Positions 37,601 through 47,927 of a stretch of DNA of 64,000 bases are shown here, piece after piece (position 1 is the stretch's first letter; every line of letters starts with the position of its first letter). Source of the stretch: Anseranas semipalmata (taxonomy: Eukaryota > Chordata > Aves > Anseriformes > Anseranatidae); NCBI GenBank assembly GCA_013399115.1, contig VXAA01004291.1:530424-594423 (forward strand). Reading direction: 5' to 3'. The notes under the pieces are model-generated. The model was not told the origin of the DNA and searched no databases. It worked only from the letters and a program-made list of their open reading frames with translations. The translations under genes and the position numbers were made by a program.

Positions 37601-40600
37601 GTTGCAAGCTCTGAAATTTCTCAACAGAATCGTGCTATTCAAATTGTAGGATTATATTTTGTGAATAGAGCTTCATAATGTGGAGATCTGTAGTAATTTG
37701 ATAGTAGGTATTAATTGCAGAGTAGCCTGATGGGTTCAAGTTGCCTTCTTTCTGTTCAAATAACAAGGTTTGGCTTAAAGCACTACTTGGAAAACTAATA
37801 ATGGTTAACTTCGATCCTTCTAATATACTAAACAATTGCGTCAATGCAGTGAATATATTTTAAACCATCTTTATTACAGAAAACTTTTTACAACGCTTTG
37901 AGAATTTCATTTTTTGAAGAGAGAACTGGATTATAGTTTTCTTTTGAATGATAGGTATGCCTGTGAAGCTTAGAACGTGTGTGCATTGCAATACGACGTT
38001 TACAAGTGCTGTTAGCCTGTCCAACCACTTACGCGCTTATGCACGAAAGAAGAGTGCTGGACTTTTGACTGGGACAGGTATGTTTTGTTACAGATGTAAA
38101 AGCAAGTCTGTCTATGATACATTTTCCTCATCAGACTGGACAAAAGCATATGTTAATTCAAAGTAACTTTGAAGCTTCCATTGGTAAACAATTTATTTGC
38201 CCTAAAACTTCAGCAACTTGTAAACTAAAGTATGTTGCTGTTGTCCACTCTCATGTCTGATTTTCATTCTTACTCATTTTGGATCCAACACTTAAGGTAT
38301 GTAAGCAAAACTAAGAGATGTTCACTTAAATTCATTCTCCTACAATATCACAACTTCCAAACCAGCTAGTTGGCCATCTAACAAAGTATTTATAAGTACC
38401 TCAAAAAAAAAAGTAATTATACTCCATATAATTACTAAGAATACTGTAGCTAAAATAGGAGAAGCAAGTAATTTTCCAACTTGTATATTTCTAACATAAT
38501 ATATGTAGCTGGTTTCATTTTTTGTTTGGCTTACAAACCAATCATGGAGTGATTGACAATGGAGTGAGTGTAGTACAGCATTTGGCACTGCTATTAATGC
38601 TTTTTTTATTAAAACACGCTTATATTGGAATTCTAATATTCCATATTTTGACTCTTTTCCAGAGACCTGCAGTTTTCTTGGCTGTAGGCAAATTCCTGAG
38701 TTTACTTGGAGTATTGCTAAGCTTAGTGGGACTTTGTATGGTCAGCAGCAAGTTGGGGAGCAGAGATGGAATATAGTGAGGAAAATTTTGAGACACGAAG
38801 TTTGAAATACAAAGTAATTTAGAAGGGTAACCATCTGTTTTCTGTGTCAATAAGCACAGATTTACATGATGCTGGAAAAATATCATTCCTTTTTATCTGT
38901 AGATGTAATTCATTATGCTACATATAATAACAACAACAAAAAAATAGTTTCAGGCTTTCTCTGCAGAAGCCTAAAAGAAGTATTTAAATATATTTTACAC
39001 ATTGAGCCTGTGGATGCCAGGTCTTATTATGCTAAGTTAATTCTGTAACAAAGTAGATTTAGAATGAAAAGAGCAGATGCAAAAATATCCATTGTGTAGG
39101 AGAATATGCTTTTCATTAGCAATTCTGAAAGTTTTCATATTTACACAATAGAAAGATGATGATAGTGGACTTCATTTACCACTGTTGTGATTTGATGATA
39201 TTAGTCCTGTGGTAAGTTATTTTGCTTATATACCTACTGGTGAAATATTTTTCAATAACTATATATTTAAATTGCACATTGAAATTAACAATTATTAAAT
39301 GGAGGAGGCACTGTGGCAAAGAGGATAGTACACAGAGACTGGATCCTGGACAAGTTCCTTGTACCTCAGCTTTCCTTTTGCTAAATAGGAAATGCGAATG
39401 TAGCTTGTAAAGGTGCTTTAAAGGTGTTTTGTTTTGTGTTGTGTTTTTTTGTTGTTGTTAGAAACATTTTGCTAGCTTAGTAGCATCATATTCATCAGAG
39501 CAGTTGATGCTTTCTTAAAAAGACCTTAAAAGTCCTGAGTGTTGTTGTATCATTGGGCCTAGAAGTTTGTTTAAAACGAGGTTAGAAACAAAACTTAAAA
39601 AAAAAAAAAAAACTAACAAACAAACATACTTCTGATCTCAGAAGCTAGAGCTGAGCTAGATAAACAGTCTGTACCATGCAGATAAAGGCATTTCTCTGAA
39701 ATAGGTGACTTAAGGGGAGACTTAAAGCTGTAATATTTTGATACGTGTGTTCATTTAGTCATTACTGCTAGAACTTTTGTAACTTTGCAAAGTTTGTAAA
39801 CTTGATAGTTTGCTTGTTGACTTTTCATTTGAGCAAGCTCAGTGCAAGCCTGGTGGACCAGAAAATACACTTTTAAACAGTGTTTGTATCTGATACTCCA
39901 CCTTATATTGTAAGTTTTGTGAAGAGAATGACTTCAATGCAAGATTTCACTAGCGCACACTACTTTTAAACTTTGCTACAAGTGTTGTGCATGGGGAGAT
40001 CTCAATTTCACTTATTAAAAATGGTTCCAGTTGAGAACAATTTAGAGATGGCTTCAGTTTGGAACCTGTATGGAATCAATGAGAATACATTTATACAGAT
40101 TCCTTTTCCTGTTTTCACAAAGCCTTTTTTATATCTTCTAAAGCAAACATAACTACTGTAAAGAAATCATGTTGGTTTAATAATTATCTCTGTTTCTTGC
40201 TGCAATTAAATAATTGTGTGCAAACATGAATGTTGTAGTTCTTTTATGACTTAGCAGTTGTTATGGAAGCTATCTAGGTGGTAGTGTTTAGTAAGAGAAA
40301 TACAGTAATCTACACAAGTTACCAAAGTGAGAGCTGTTCCAGGGCTACATTAGCATATGTACTAGTCCTATACTCAATTTTTTGGTTTGTCTGCATGTTT
40401 TCAATATTGACTATTATCATACTGCTTTTCTAGCAGATGCCCTGTTTCTTCAGAATCAGTAACTTGATCACACTTAGTCAAAGTTTACCATTTTTTTCCA
40501 AATGCAACTTGATGTTTCTAGTTATATAATAGAAATAGTTGCATAATAGTAAATTTTGGGAATAGACTCGAGGGGAAAAAAAAACATTCAAAAGTGGAAC

Positions 40601-43600
40601 CTTCTAGGCTGTTGGCTAGAAAGTTCAAGATGAGTGTTTGTTATTAAAGTTAATTTGTGCCTATCTGCTGTATAGCAAATGCCTGAGTAGGTTCATTTGT
40701 ATAGTTCCTGGCTTTTGTATTAGTGATTACATGATGGTCTTCGGATGTGTTGACTAGAACAATATCTTTTGTTATGCAGTCCAATTTTGAACAATGTAAT
40801 GACTTAATCGCTCATTTTGAGTAGATGCTAATTATCTTTTATAACTAATTTGATGAGTAGCTACCCATTTGTGTTTCTCAAAGTATGTGTCAAACTGACT
40901 TTCTTATGATTATCTTTAGAGTATCAGGCTTGTGCAAAATCTTCAAAATGCATCTTGCCCTTCTTGGTGCAGTTGTATATCCAGCTTCCTTCCTTTTCTT
41001 CTTTCCAGACTTCTCTTTCCTCCCTGAAGTCTCCTGATTCTCTCTCACACCTTGGCTTTTTACATCTTCTCTTAGTTGACTCTTTTCACATACTCAGTCT
41101 CTTCTTACCAGCTGTCATCTTCTGGGAATCATCACTCTTCTTCTTTGGTCTCTGCTTCTGTAGATGGGGACCACTTTTTCAGAAGTTTGGGAGGCAACAA
41201 TAATACACAAGTAAGGAGTCTGACCTTTGAACCAGTAGTATGACTGAGGTAGCAGTTCCTGTGGCCACTGCATTTCCAAATAGTCTAATATTGCATTGGC
41301 AAAGTTGTAGCTTCAGGGGGTTTGCTGGAGAAGCATGTGCAACCACAGCAGAGACCTGAGATCTGCTGGCTTTGCATGTCTTTGTTCTGTGCTGTTACAG
41401 TTATACCCGATCAACCAACACAATGGGCTAATTCTTAGCATCACATAAAATCCTGCAGGGACCAAAGTGGAGGCAAATATGTATGTGTGTATATATATAT
41501 ATNNNNNNNNNNNNNNNNNNNNNNNNNNNNNNNNNNNNNNNNNNNNNNNNNNNNNNNNNNNNNNNNNNNNNNNNNNNNNNNNNNNNNNNNNNNNNNNNNN
41601 ATATATATATATATATATAAATAAAATAAAATATATAAAATCTGGCTTTCAGCTGCATTTTACTGTGCAGTAATGATGAGACGAGATAGAAAATGGTTGA
41701 ATTTGACAGATTAGTGAATAAATACACAAAAAATATTCTTTTTTGGCAGTATTTTTAAATGGTTAATTAGTTCCATTTATGTATGCAATTATTCAACTTG
41801 TGTTAGCTTACATATACTATGACAAAAGTAATGAAGTCTTAATAAGGACCCAGCTTCAGTCTACCTGAAATGAAAGGTGTTCCACTTTGAGGGATATTAA
41901 GAAGTGGAGCATGTGAAGTAGCATAGATGGATTTTAGTTTTGAAGCTCTGACCAAATGTCATGGGATGAAGGACCTCTAATTGTGACTTCTGTAATTCAT
42001 GTTGTCCAAGGCATGCTGATTGTAGCCTCCTATCTCCATATGCTTGTAGGTCTGTCTTGATAAGTTGTCACAGATGCAGTAGGTTTTTTACACAGCCTTT
42101 TTACATAGCATATGTTTTTCTAAATAGTGTGATTTCAAATTGAACTTGAGTGCCTCGAGATTACTCCAAAATTTGATTAGCTTCTGTTTTAAATGAGTTG
42201 TTTCCCTCTGTCATGCTGTATCAGAGTTTTGATGAAGTGGTATAACTTGTAGTTCACAAAAAGATTTGGAAGCAGCAACAAGGGAACAGCAGATGGCCAA
42301 ACGTGAAGAAAGGAGGCTTCTTGCAAAAAGAATTGGGCCTTTATGGAGGATACAGGATGATAGTTTTGGGAGCTGTGTTAGCCACAAAGTAGGTATAAGG
42401 ATAGGTAGCTCCTGCCTATCTCTGGCAATGTGCTGCAAGTGGGGTCTGAATATCCATGCATCTTGAAATAGCTAAGTTACCCTTGGTCTCTTCCTGAAAG
42501 TGGTAAAAACACTTTCCATTGAGGTCATCCTTTGTTACAGTAAAGGCGTCGGAAGGGAACGTGGCTGTGCTTTGTTATGCGTGAGACAATGGTATGTCTT
42601 ATTTGATGCTTGCAAGCATTTGTAAGCATCATACCAACAATGTGTGTAAGCAAGCGTGACCATGTAACTTCATTTAAACTTGTTACTCTCTGGATAGGCA
42701 AAAGTGGAATTAATGTGGCAGTCAAAGGATGCGTATTATCTTTGATAACTGATGTTAGAATTACAGTTTTCAATCAATTTTACCCAGATTTTACTCCTTT
42801 TCTCCACTTACTGTTCTGCTTAGGTGGAATAACTTCAAAATGTACTTGTATTGCTTTGCACCCCCTAAAATGTAAAGAAATATGTTCACTAGGTCAAAAG
42901 ACAAAGGGAACAAAAAATACCCCTTGCAGAACACAGTATTTTTTGTGTTTTGTAACAGCTTCTTGCTGGGCAAATGTTCTACTTCCAATCTTAGCTAAAT
43001 TACCCTAAGAATGCATTGAGTGATCTGATTTTTTTTTTCTTGATGTCTCATTATGATATTTTCTGCTCTTTGTTTTGTAATTTCTCTATCTAGAGCATCT
43101 GTTGTAAATGGTTTAGAGAAGATGTCCATACTTTTGTTTTGCTTTGTTTTCTTATTGTTCTTGGAAAATGTACCTTTCAAGGAAGTAGACACTACCTCTC
43201 CTGGTATGTTATGGTAGTTTCCGTTCTTCTGTGTTGCTGTCCATTTGATTACATAGTAGTTCAGAGGGTTTTTTTCCTAGAAGATTATGCAAATGCTTGA
43301 AACTGTTCAGGACTCTGTTACAGAAAACCAAATAAGGTGTAATAAGAAGGTGAAGGCTCTCTGAAATGCTTGGGATGCGTGTGAGTAGAATCAAAATTCT
43401 TGATGGGAATGAATGTCTTAAATTTGCCAACATGAAGGAAATAAGCTAGTTCTTGTTTCAAGTGCTTATGGGCTTCTCTAGGAGGAGCCTGCTGTCTACT
43501 GTTTGTTTGTTTGTTTGTTTTACTCATTTGTATCAACTGACATCAGCTAACAGACATCAGGTGCAACTCATGGATGTACTTGCATTCAGATAAGACCATG

Positions 43601-46255
43601 GCTTCTAATTGTTTCCTTCCTTCCCATGATGTTCCACAAAATCAGCAGTGGCAAAGCTTTTGCTGTAACAACTGCTTCAGATAAGTCTCCCCTCATGAAA
43701 GTAATTCTCTTCAGAGAACTGGTATCTAGGCTTCAGTATTTTGTCTGCTTACATGTCTGGTGATGTTACTGGTGTTGCAGTATGTGAAATATTTATACTA
43801 CTTGGCAGTTCCTAAAGCTTTAAAGATAGTTAGCTTTTTTCCTTCCTAATTAGATGAAGGATATCCTTTTGGCGAGAGCATAAAACAGTAAGAACCCCTT
43901 ACTTGTTCACTTTTTCAGAAGTTATCTTGGCCATTTCTCTCTTTCTCTCAGTTACTGGCTTTATATTGAAACTGCTTTCCTGGTACTATCAGAAAAAACA
44001 CCGTTGAGACTCATCTTTGTAATGATGGCTTCAGCCAGGGTCTGAAGGAAGTTTCTTTAGGTTGGTGACTGCTTTCTGCTTGTTTGCAGACTGGTTAGTT
44101 CTCTGGTTCCTTTCAAGCCTCCAAAAATCATTCCATTGTTTCAAGATACTGTAAGAATCTTGAAACTGGGGGCAGAATTGGAAAATGCTCGGTGCGTCTA
44201 CAAGTTCAAAGTTTGGCTACAGGGTAAAAGCCATGTTTGAGAGTTGCTCATTTGGAGGAGATAAGAAAAATGAGGGATGCAATCAAGACTTTGTGTGTTC
44301 TTTAAATCAGCATGTTTTGCCTCCACAGATGATGTCTTATGCTTCGGGATGCTAAGCAATTTATTCTTCTATTTTCTGTTACATGAGCCAAAACTTAGAC
44401 AAGTTTAACAACTTCTGAATTTTACTGTTAAGATGTCTCAGTAGCATAGCATATACCTTTTTGGTATCAATACCACTTGTCACTGTCCTTCAGATTTCTG
44501 TGTAGCGTTAGTGTCATTATCTTGTGTTTCAGAATAGGGTGTAGCTAGATACACTTCCCAGTTTGAGCAGTCCCAAACTTCTTGTCTTTCTCAAGCTTTT
44601 ATCAGGTGTTTTCATCATAACAATATTAACTCAGTTTAATCCTCTCATCCCCCAACTTTGGCTGCTACGTAGAATCTCCAGGTTTTGTTACAGATTCCTG
44701 TTGCATCTGTTCATGGGAGGTATAGACTTTCTTAATGCTAATTGAACCATTTGCCATGTGTTTCCTGTTCACACATATTACTTGCGTACATGGTTTCAAA
44801 TAGACTGAATTTAAAGAATGGCCTTGCCATCCCTGTCAATTGTTCTAATACCATCTCCAACTAGCAAGGATCAATACATAGTTTTCACAGGATGCTTTAG
44901 AGTTCAGGCAGGAGTGAGGGGGAAGCTTCATTTGAAATTCTTAGTATAGTACATAAAAGGACAAACTTTTTGCTTTGTTGAAAACAAATGACAAGTGTTC
45001 CATTCGAACTAGAAATTCTTGATTGTATTAGCTGAAAGCTACAACTTTGTGAAGATGCAGCCTGGTTGAACATGAGTGGTCTTATGATGTTATTTGAATT
45101 ACAAAACAAGTTCCAGGATTTTGACAGTGTTTGATGAATGAAAGTATATTTCCAATGGTGCTTTGTTTCTGTACGATTCCACAATAAGTTAGCAGGTGCC
45201 TGCTGATACTAAAACAACAGTTTAATGCTGAATGTCAATTATCTAGTCTTTGAAAGAGCAAGTGCTGTGCTTTAAAAAAAAAATGGCATCAGGTGTTTTG
45301 TCAGTAAATTTCTTAGAGCACACAATATTTGTTTTGGAATTACGTTACAATTAAACATACAATAACAAGAAGGTAGATGTCTTTTCACCACTTCTGTAGG
45401 GGATACTTAATGAATATCTCTGGTTTAACACTGACTGAAATATCACTTTCACATATGGAAATTTCTTTCTTCTTAGCTTTAGATTGTAAGCAAAAGAAGT
45501 CAAGGTCAAGATCTGGAAGCAAGAAAAAAATGCTGCCATTACCTCATAGTGCTGATGAAGTTTACATACTCAGATGCAGGTACATAGGATTATTTTAATT
45601 GAAAGAAAATGTTCTTAAGAGCTTGCTAATTTTAGTCATAGGAAGATTTAAGATTATATCCTGTAGTGTGTTTGTGATGAAATTGAATGGGGGGGTGCGG
45701 GGGAGGGAGCAGTTGATTATTTTCATTAGGACAAGATTATTTGAATCAGTCATACTTAGCTATTAGGTTGCCAGCTCCTTTTTCTCTAGCTAAAGTCTTA
45801 TTGGTCATGTTTGAGTAATATTCTGTTCTTCAAAAGAAACCTTAAGTAAGAGAAGCAGATTGTCATTGCTAGTATTACAAATGTAAGAGTGTAACTTGTA
45901 TAAACTGCAATGTTTTGTGCTCATGGTTACTATAAATGAATGCAATTACTAAAGTTTTTAGCTAAAATATGTAGAAGCAGACTTCAAGAAAAATTAAGAC
46001 TTTTGATAATTTTTCAGTAGTGCTAGATATATCTTGATGGAATAATTTTAATATTTGCGTAGGTTTTGTGGTCTGGTCTTTCGAGGACCTTTGTCTGTTC
46101 AAGAAGACTGGATAAAGCACTTGCAGCGACACATTGTCAACGCAAATCTTCCACGGACTGGAGCTGGCATGGTTGAAGTCACATCACTACTTAAAAAACC
46201 TGCTTCAATTACTGAAACTTCATTTTCTTTACTGATGGCAGAAGCAGCATCATAG
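31621..46255 (+). CDS. ZNF644: ZNF644, zinc finger protein 644 (whole coding region, spliced)
   Basis: The coding parts are 31621-34636, 34811-35416, (optional 37955-38077), 45477-45579 and 46063-46255. Joined without the optional exon they give 1305 codons plus a TAG stop, close to the length I recall for the mammalian protein counted from the same methionine. All junctions are GT-AG and keep frame. Eight C2H2 fingers are visible: five in the middle (residues 390-587), two WIZ-like fingers at 943-963 and 1018-1038, and a last one at 1241-1265. A basic stretch KKRKRK at 266-271 is a likely nuclear localisation signal. Known of the family: ZNF644 and its relative WIZ bind G9a/GLP and help target H3K9 methylation, and human ZNF644 variants are linked to high myopia. 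The start ATG at 31621 has A at -3 and G at +4, a strong Kozak context. Identification rests on recognising long stretches of the vertebrate protein. Confidence 0.97.
34811..35416 (+). CDS. ZNF644: ZNF644 coding exon with finger 7
   Basis: A 606-nt exon (202 codons, phase 1 in and phase 1 out), preceded by ttctttgtag and followed by GTAAGA. It encodes residues 1006-1207 of the short form. Finger 7 has ligands C1018/C1021/H1034/H1038, nearly a copy of finger 6, with the same LSNHVRGHL core. The rest is a conserved linker that includes [10 protein letters not shown] and ends with the segment [11 protein letters not shown]. The intron before it is only 174 nt. Because both ends are phase 1, skipping the exon would remove finger 7 without a frameshift. 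Reading into the downstream intron continues to a stop at 35550, so intron retention would give a truncated protein. Confidence 0.96.
37955..38077 (+). CDS. ZNF644: Candidate ZNF644 cassette exon with a degenerate zinc finger
   Basis: The segment is bounded by AG at 37953-37954 and GTATGT from 38078. It is 123 nt, phase 1 to phase 1, and open throughout, so it adds exactly 41 residues between the exon ending 35416 and the one starting 45477. The peptide has a C-x2-C-x12-H-x3-Y pattern ([20 protein letters not shown], then AY), clearly related to fingers 6 and 7 but with Tyr where the final His ligand should be. The acceptor is weak (poor pyrimidine tract, gaatgatag), as expected for an alternatively used exon. 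As I recall it, the human reference protein goes directly across this junction. I infer an alternative exon; a decayed exon is unlikely because the frame and both splice sites are intact. Confidence 0.75.
39303..39430 (+). mobile_element. Possible MIR-like (tRNA/CORE) SINE relic
   Basis: The order of words resembles a degraded MIR: ggcactgtggcaaagaggat near the start, then a ctggacaagttcctt segment, then cctcagctttcc and ctaaataggaaatg, and finally gtaaaggtgcttt. Central parts are deleted relative to MIR. The match is from memory of the consensus and is tentative. Confidence 0.45.
41489..41619. repeat. (TA)n microsatellite with a 98-N gap
   Basis: TA repeats run into N at 41503-41600 and out again as TA repeats. 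The gap is most likely all microsatellite. Peptide readings across it are artefacts. Confidence 0.93.
43501..43520. repeat. (GTTT)5 microsatellite
   Basis: Five perfect GTTT units in the long ZNF644 intron. Confidence 0.9.
45477..45579 (+). CDS. ZNF644: ZNF644 penultimate coding exon
   Basis: A 103-nt exon after the acceptor tttcttcttag and before the donor GTACAT. It enters in phase 1 and leaves in phase 2, so it cannot be skipped in frame. It encodes residues 1208-1241 plus two bases: a basic, Ser/Arg-rich segment ([17 protein letters not shown]) that may act as a second nuclear localisation signal, then [11 protein letters not shown]. The last full codon is the first zinc-ligand Cys of finger 8, so the following intron splits the CxxC motif. 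Confidence 0.96.
46063..46255 (+). CDS. ZNF644: ZNF644 last coding exon (rest of finger 8, C-terminus)
   Basis: The acceptor AG is at 46061-46062. The split Arg codon AG|G is followed by [11 protein letters not shown] and the remaining finger ligands, giving C1241/C1244/H1261/H1265 with an unusually long 16-residue spacer between the second Cys and first His. The protein ends MAEAAS followed by TAG at 46253-46255. This C-terminus matches what I know of vertebrate ZNF644 essentially residue for residue. Confidence 0.96.
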
Positions 46256-46317
46256 AACAAGGAAACATTTTAAATTTGAATTGGATGTAAATTTGAAATA
46301 CTTTGTCATTTTTTTAA

Positions 46318-46323
46318 AATAAA
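46318..46323 (+). terminator. Proximal poly(A) signal candidate
   Basis: AATAAA 62 nt after the ZNF644 stop codon. It would give a very short 3'UTR. The downstream sequence is not strongly GT-rich, so it may be little used. Confidence 0.3.
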
Positions 46324-47395
46324 TTGTTACACTAAATTATGTTTATAAATCCTAAAGGCAAAAATAGAGGAAGTGGATTACAGTAACATCAAAATAAATT
46401 GAATACTTAACAGTTACAGTAAGTAGTCTTTATATTTTATATAGGGTGGAAGATGTGTTTTTAAGGTTTATTATGTTTTTGTCAGTTACTGTGTTCACTA
46501 TCAATACAAGACCATTACATGTATGGCAGCCATTTTTAAATCGTTGCACATGGGTACTTAAAGACAGATTTTAATAAAACAAAGAAACTATGTTCTCTGC
46601 AGTGTTACCCAAATCAAGGCTCTGTTTATTCCAAAAAGAATTACATAGTAAAATAAGATATTATTATATTTTGTTTGTATGTATGTAGTGTTTTGTATAA
46701 TACCAAGAACTGCTAATACAATTTACTCAACTTAGGGCATTAAATACCATGTACTTCATAGTTCAAGAGACTGTTTCATTCAAATAGGGCAATTAGTACT
46801 CTTCTATCTAGGTGTGTAAGTGTTTTTTTTAAATCACATGAGGCTTTTTGTACTAAAAAGTGGAGGGAAACTTGTTTAAACAAATTTCTAAGATAAATAT
46901 GTACATAATACTGGAAATTTGTGGTAAGGAAATATTCTTTACTTCAGTTGCATTTCTCACTGACAACAAAGTGGTGCATCCATGCTACCTCCTACTTGTC
47001 AACAAAGATGGTCTTTACCCTTATGTTTTTGTATCATAGTAGATTCAATCCAACTTTCTTTATTACAAAGCATCTTTTTGTTAACAAGTTTGTTTCTTTA
47101 TGATGATTTACTTAAGGTCTGACATGCTTACAGAAGTTTGCCTCTCTACTATTTTATTTAACACTGTAGAAATGTACTAATAAGCATTGCTCACTACACG
47201 GTTAGAGTAGACTTTTCATTTATAATTCTGTTTAAAAGATTGATCATTTTAGAAAATTTGAACACAGATTGAAATGTTTCTACATATGAAGAGAATGTTT
47301 ACAACTTAAATTTTAGAGCTTGTTTTGGATGTGATTATATGTATGAAAACTGTAACACTATGCTCATGCTAAGGACCTACTTACAGAATTACTGA

Positions 47396-47401
47396 AATAA
47401 A
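47396..47401 (+). terminator. Poly(A) signal candidate, 3'UTR of about 1.2 kb
   Basis: AATAAA followed within about 30 nt by GT-rich sequence (ggtgcaggtgtcttgg). The resulting UTR length agrees with the roughly 1.3 kb I recall for human ZNF644. Confidence 0.45.
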
Positions 47402-47921
47402 TGTGCTGTGAGGATGGAAATATGGTGCAGGTGTCTTGGTCATGCTGAACTGTGTTTGTTCATTCAGACTGTCTTCAGAACATGATTTTTGTTTAAATCA
47501 TAAGTCAGATTCCTCTACAAATCAATTTTGTATGCAAGTAACATTTCATTTTACTCATATAGGGTAACTAATACTGTAGTTAAGCCAAGGATATGCATTG
47601 ATATTTTCTTTATATGTAAATAAAGTTAAAAGCAGTTAAAACAAGAGGAGTATTTTGGTAGAGTATATACATACCTCACTGCCAGTGAAATTGCTTTCCT
47701 ATGGTATATCTCCTTACCAGAAAAATCTCTAAATAAAAAGGTTTAAAGAAAATCTAAATGTCTATAATGTGAAGCATTTATTTGCATTGTGTGAATTAAG
47801 TTTGTGAAATTGATTTGTCTTGCTTGAGATTAAAATATTCTCATGATCTTAAGTAAAAATACGTTTACTTGCAATAAAATGACTTGTTCAGACACATTAC
47901 GGTTGATTGGTGGAAAATATG

Positions 47922-47927
47922 AATAAA
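47922..47927 (+). terminator. Distal poly(A) signal candidate
   Basis: AATAAA followed closely by a T/GT-rich downstream element (gtctgtcttcctgtatgtgt). It is the last clear hexamer before sequence that no longer looks like UTR. Confidence 0.45.

Larger units (their letters stand above)
35417..45476 (+). other. Long ZNF644 intron holding the cassette exon
   Basis: 10.06 kb from GTAAGA to the acceptor at 45475-45476. It contains the cassette exon, the MIR-like relic, the TA microsatellite gap and the (GTTT)5 tract. A 12-bp palindrome and hairpin lie at 42605-42630. No separate gene is supported inside it. Confidence 0.85.

Noticed and set aside
41428..41727. ORFs spanning the run of N bases in both directions
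   Set aside because: They are produced by the TA microsatellite and the assembly gap.
42200..45200. Possible LTR element or DNA transposon inside the long intron
   Set aside because: I found no terminal repeats, primer-binding site, polypurine tract or transposase-like reading.
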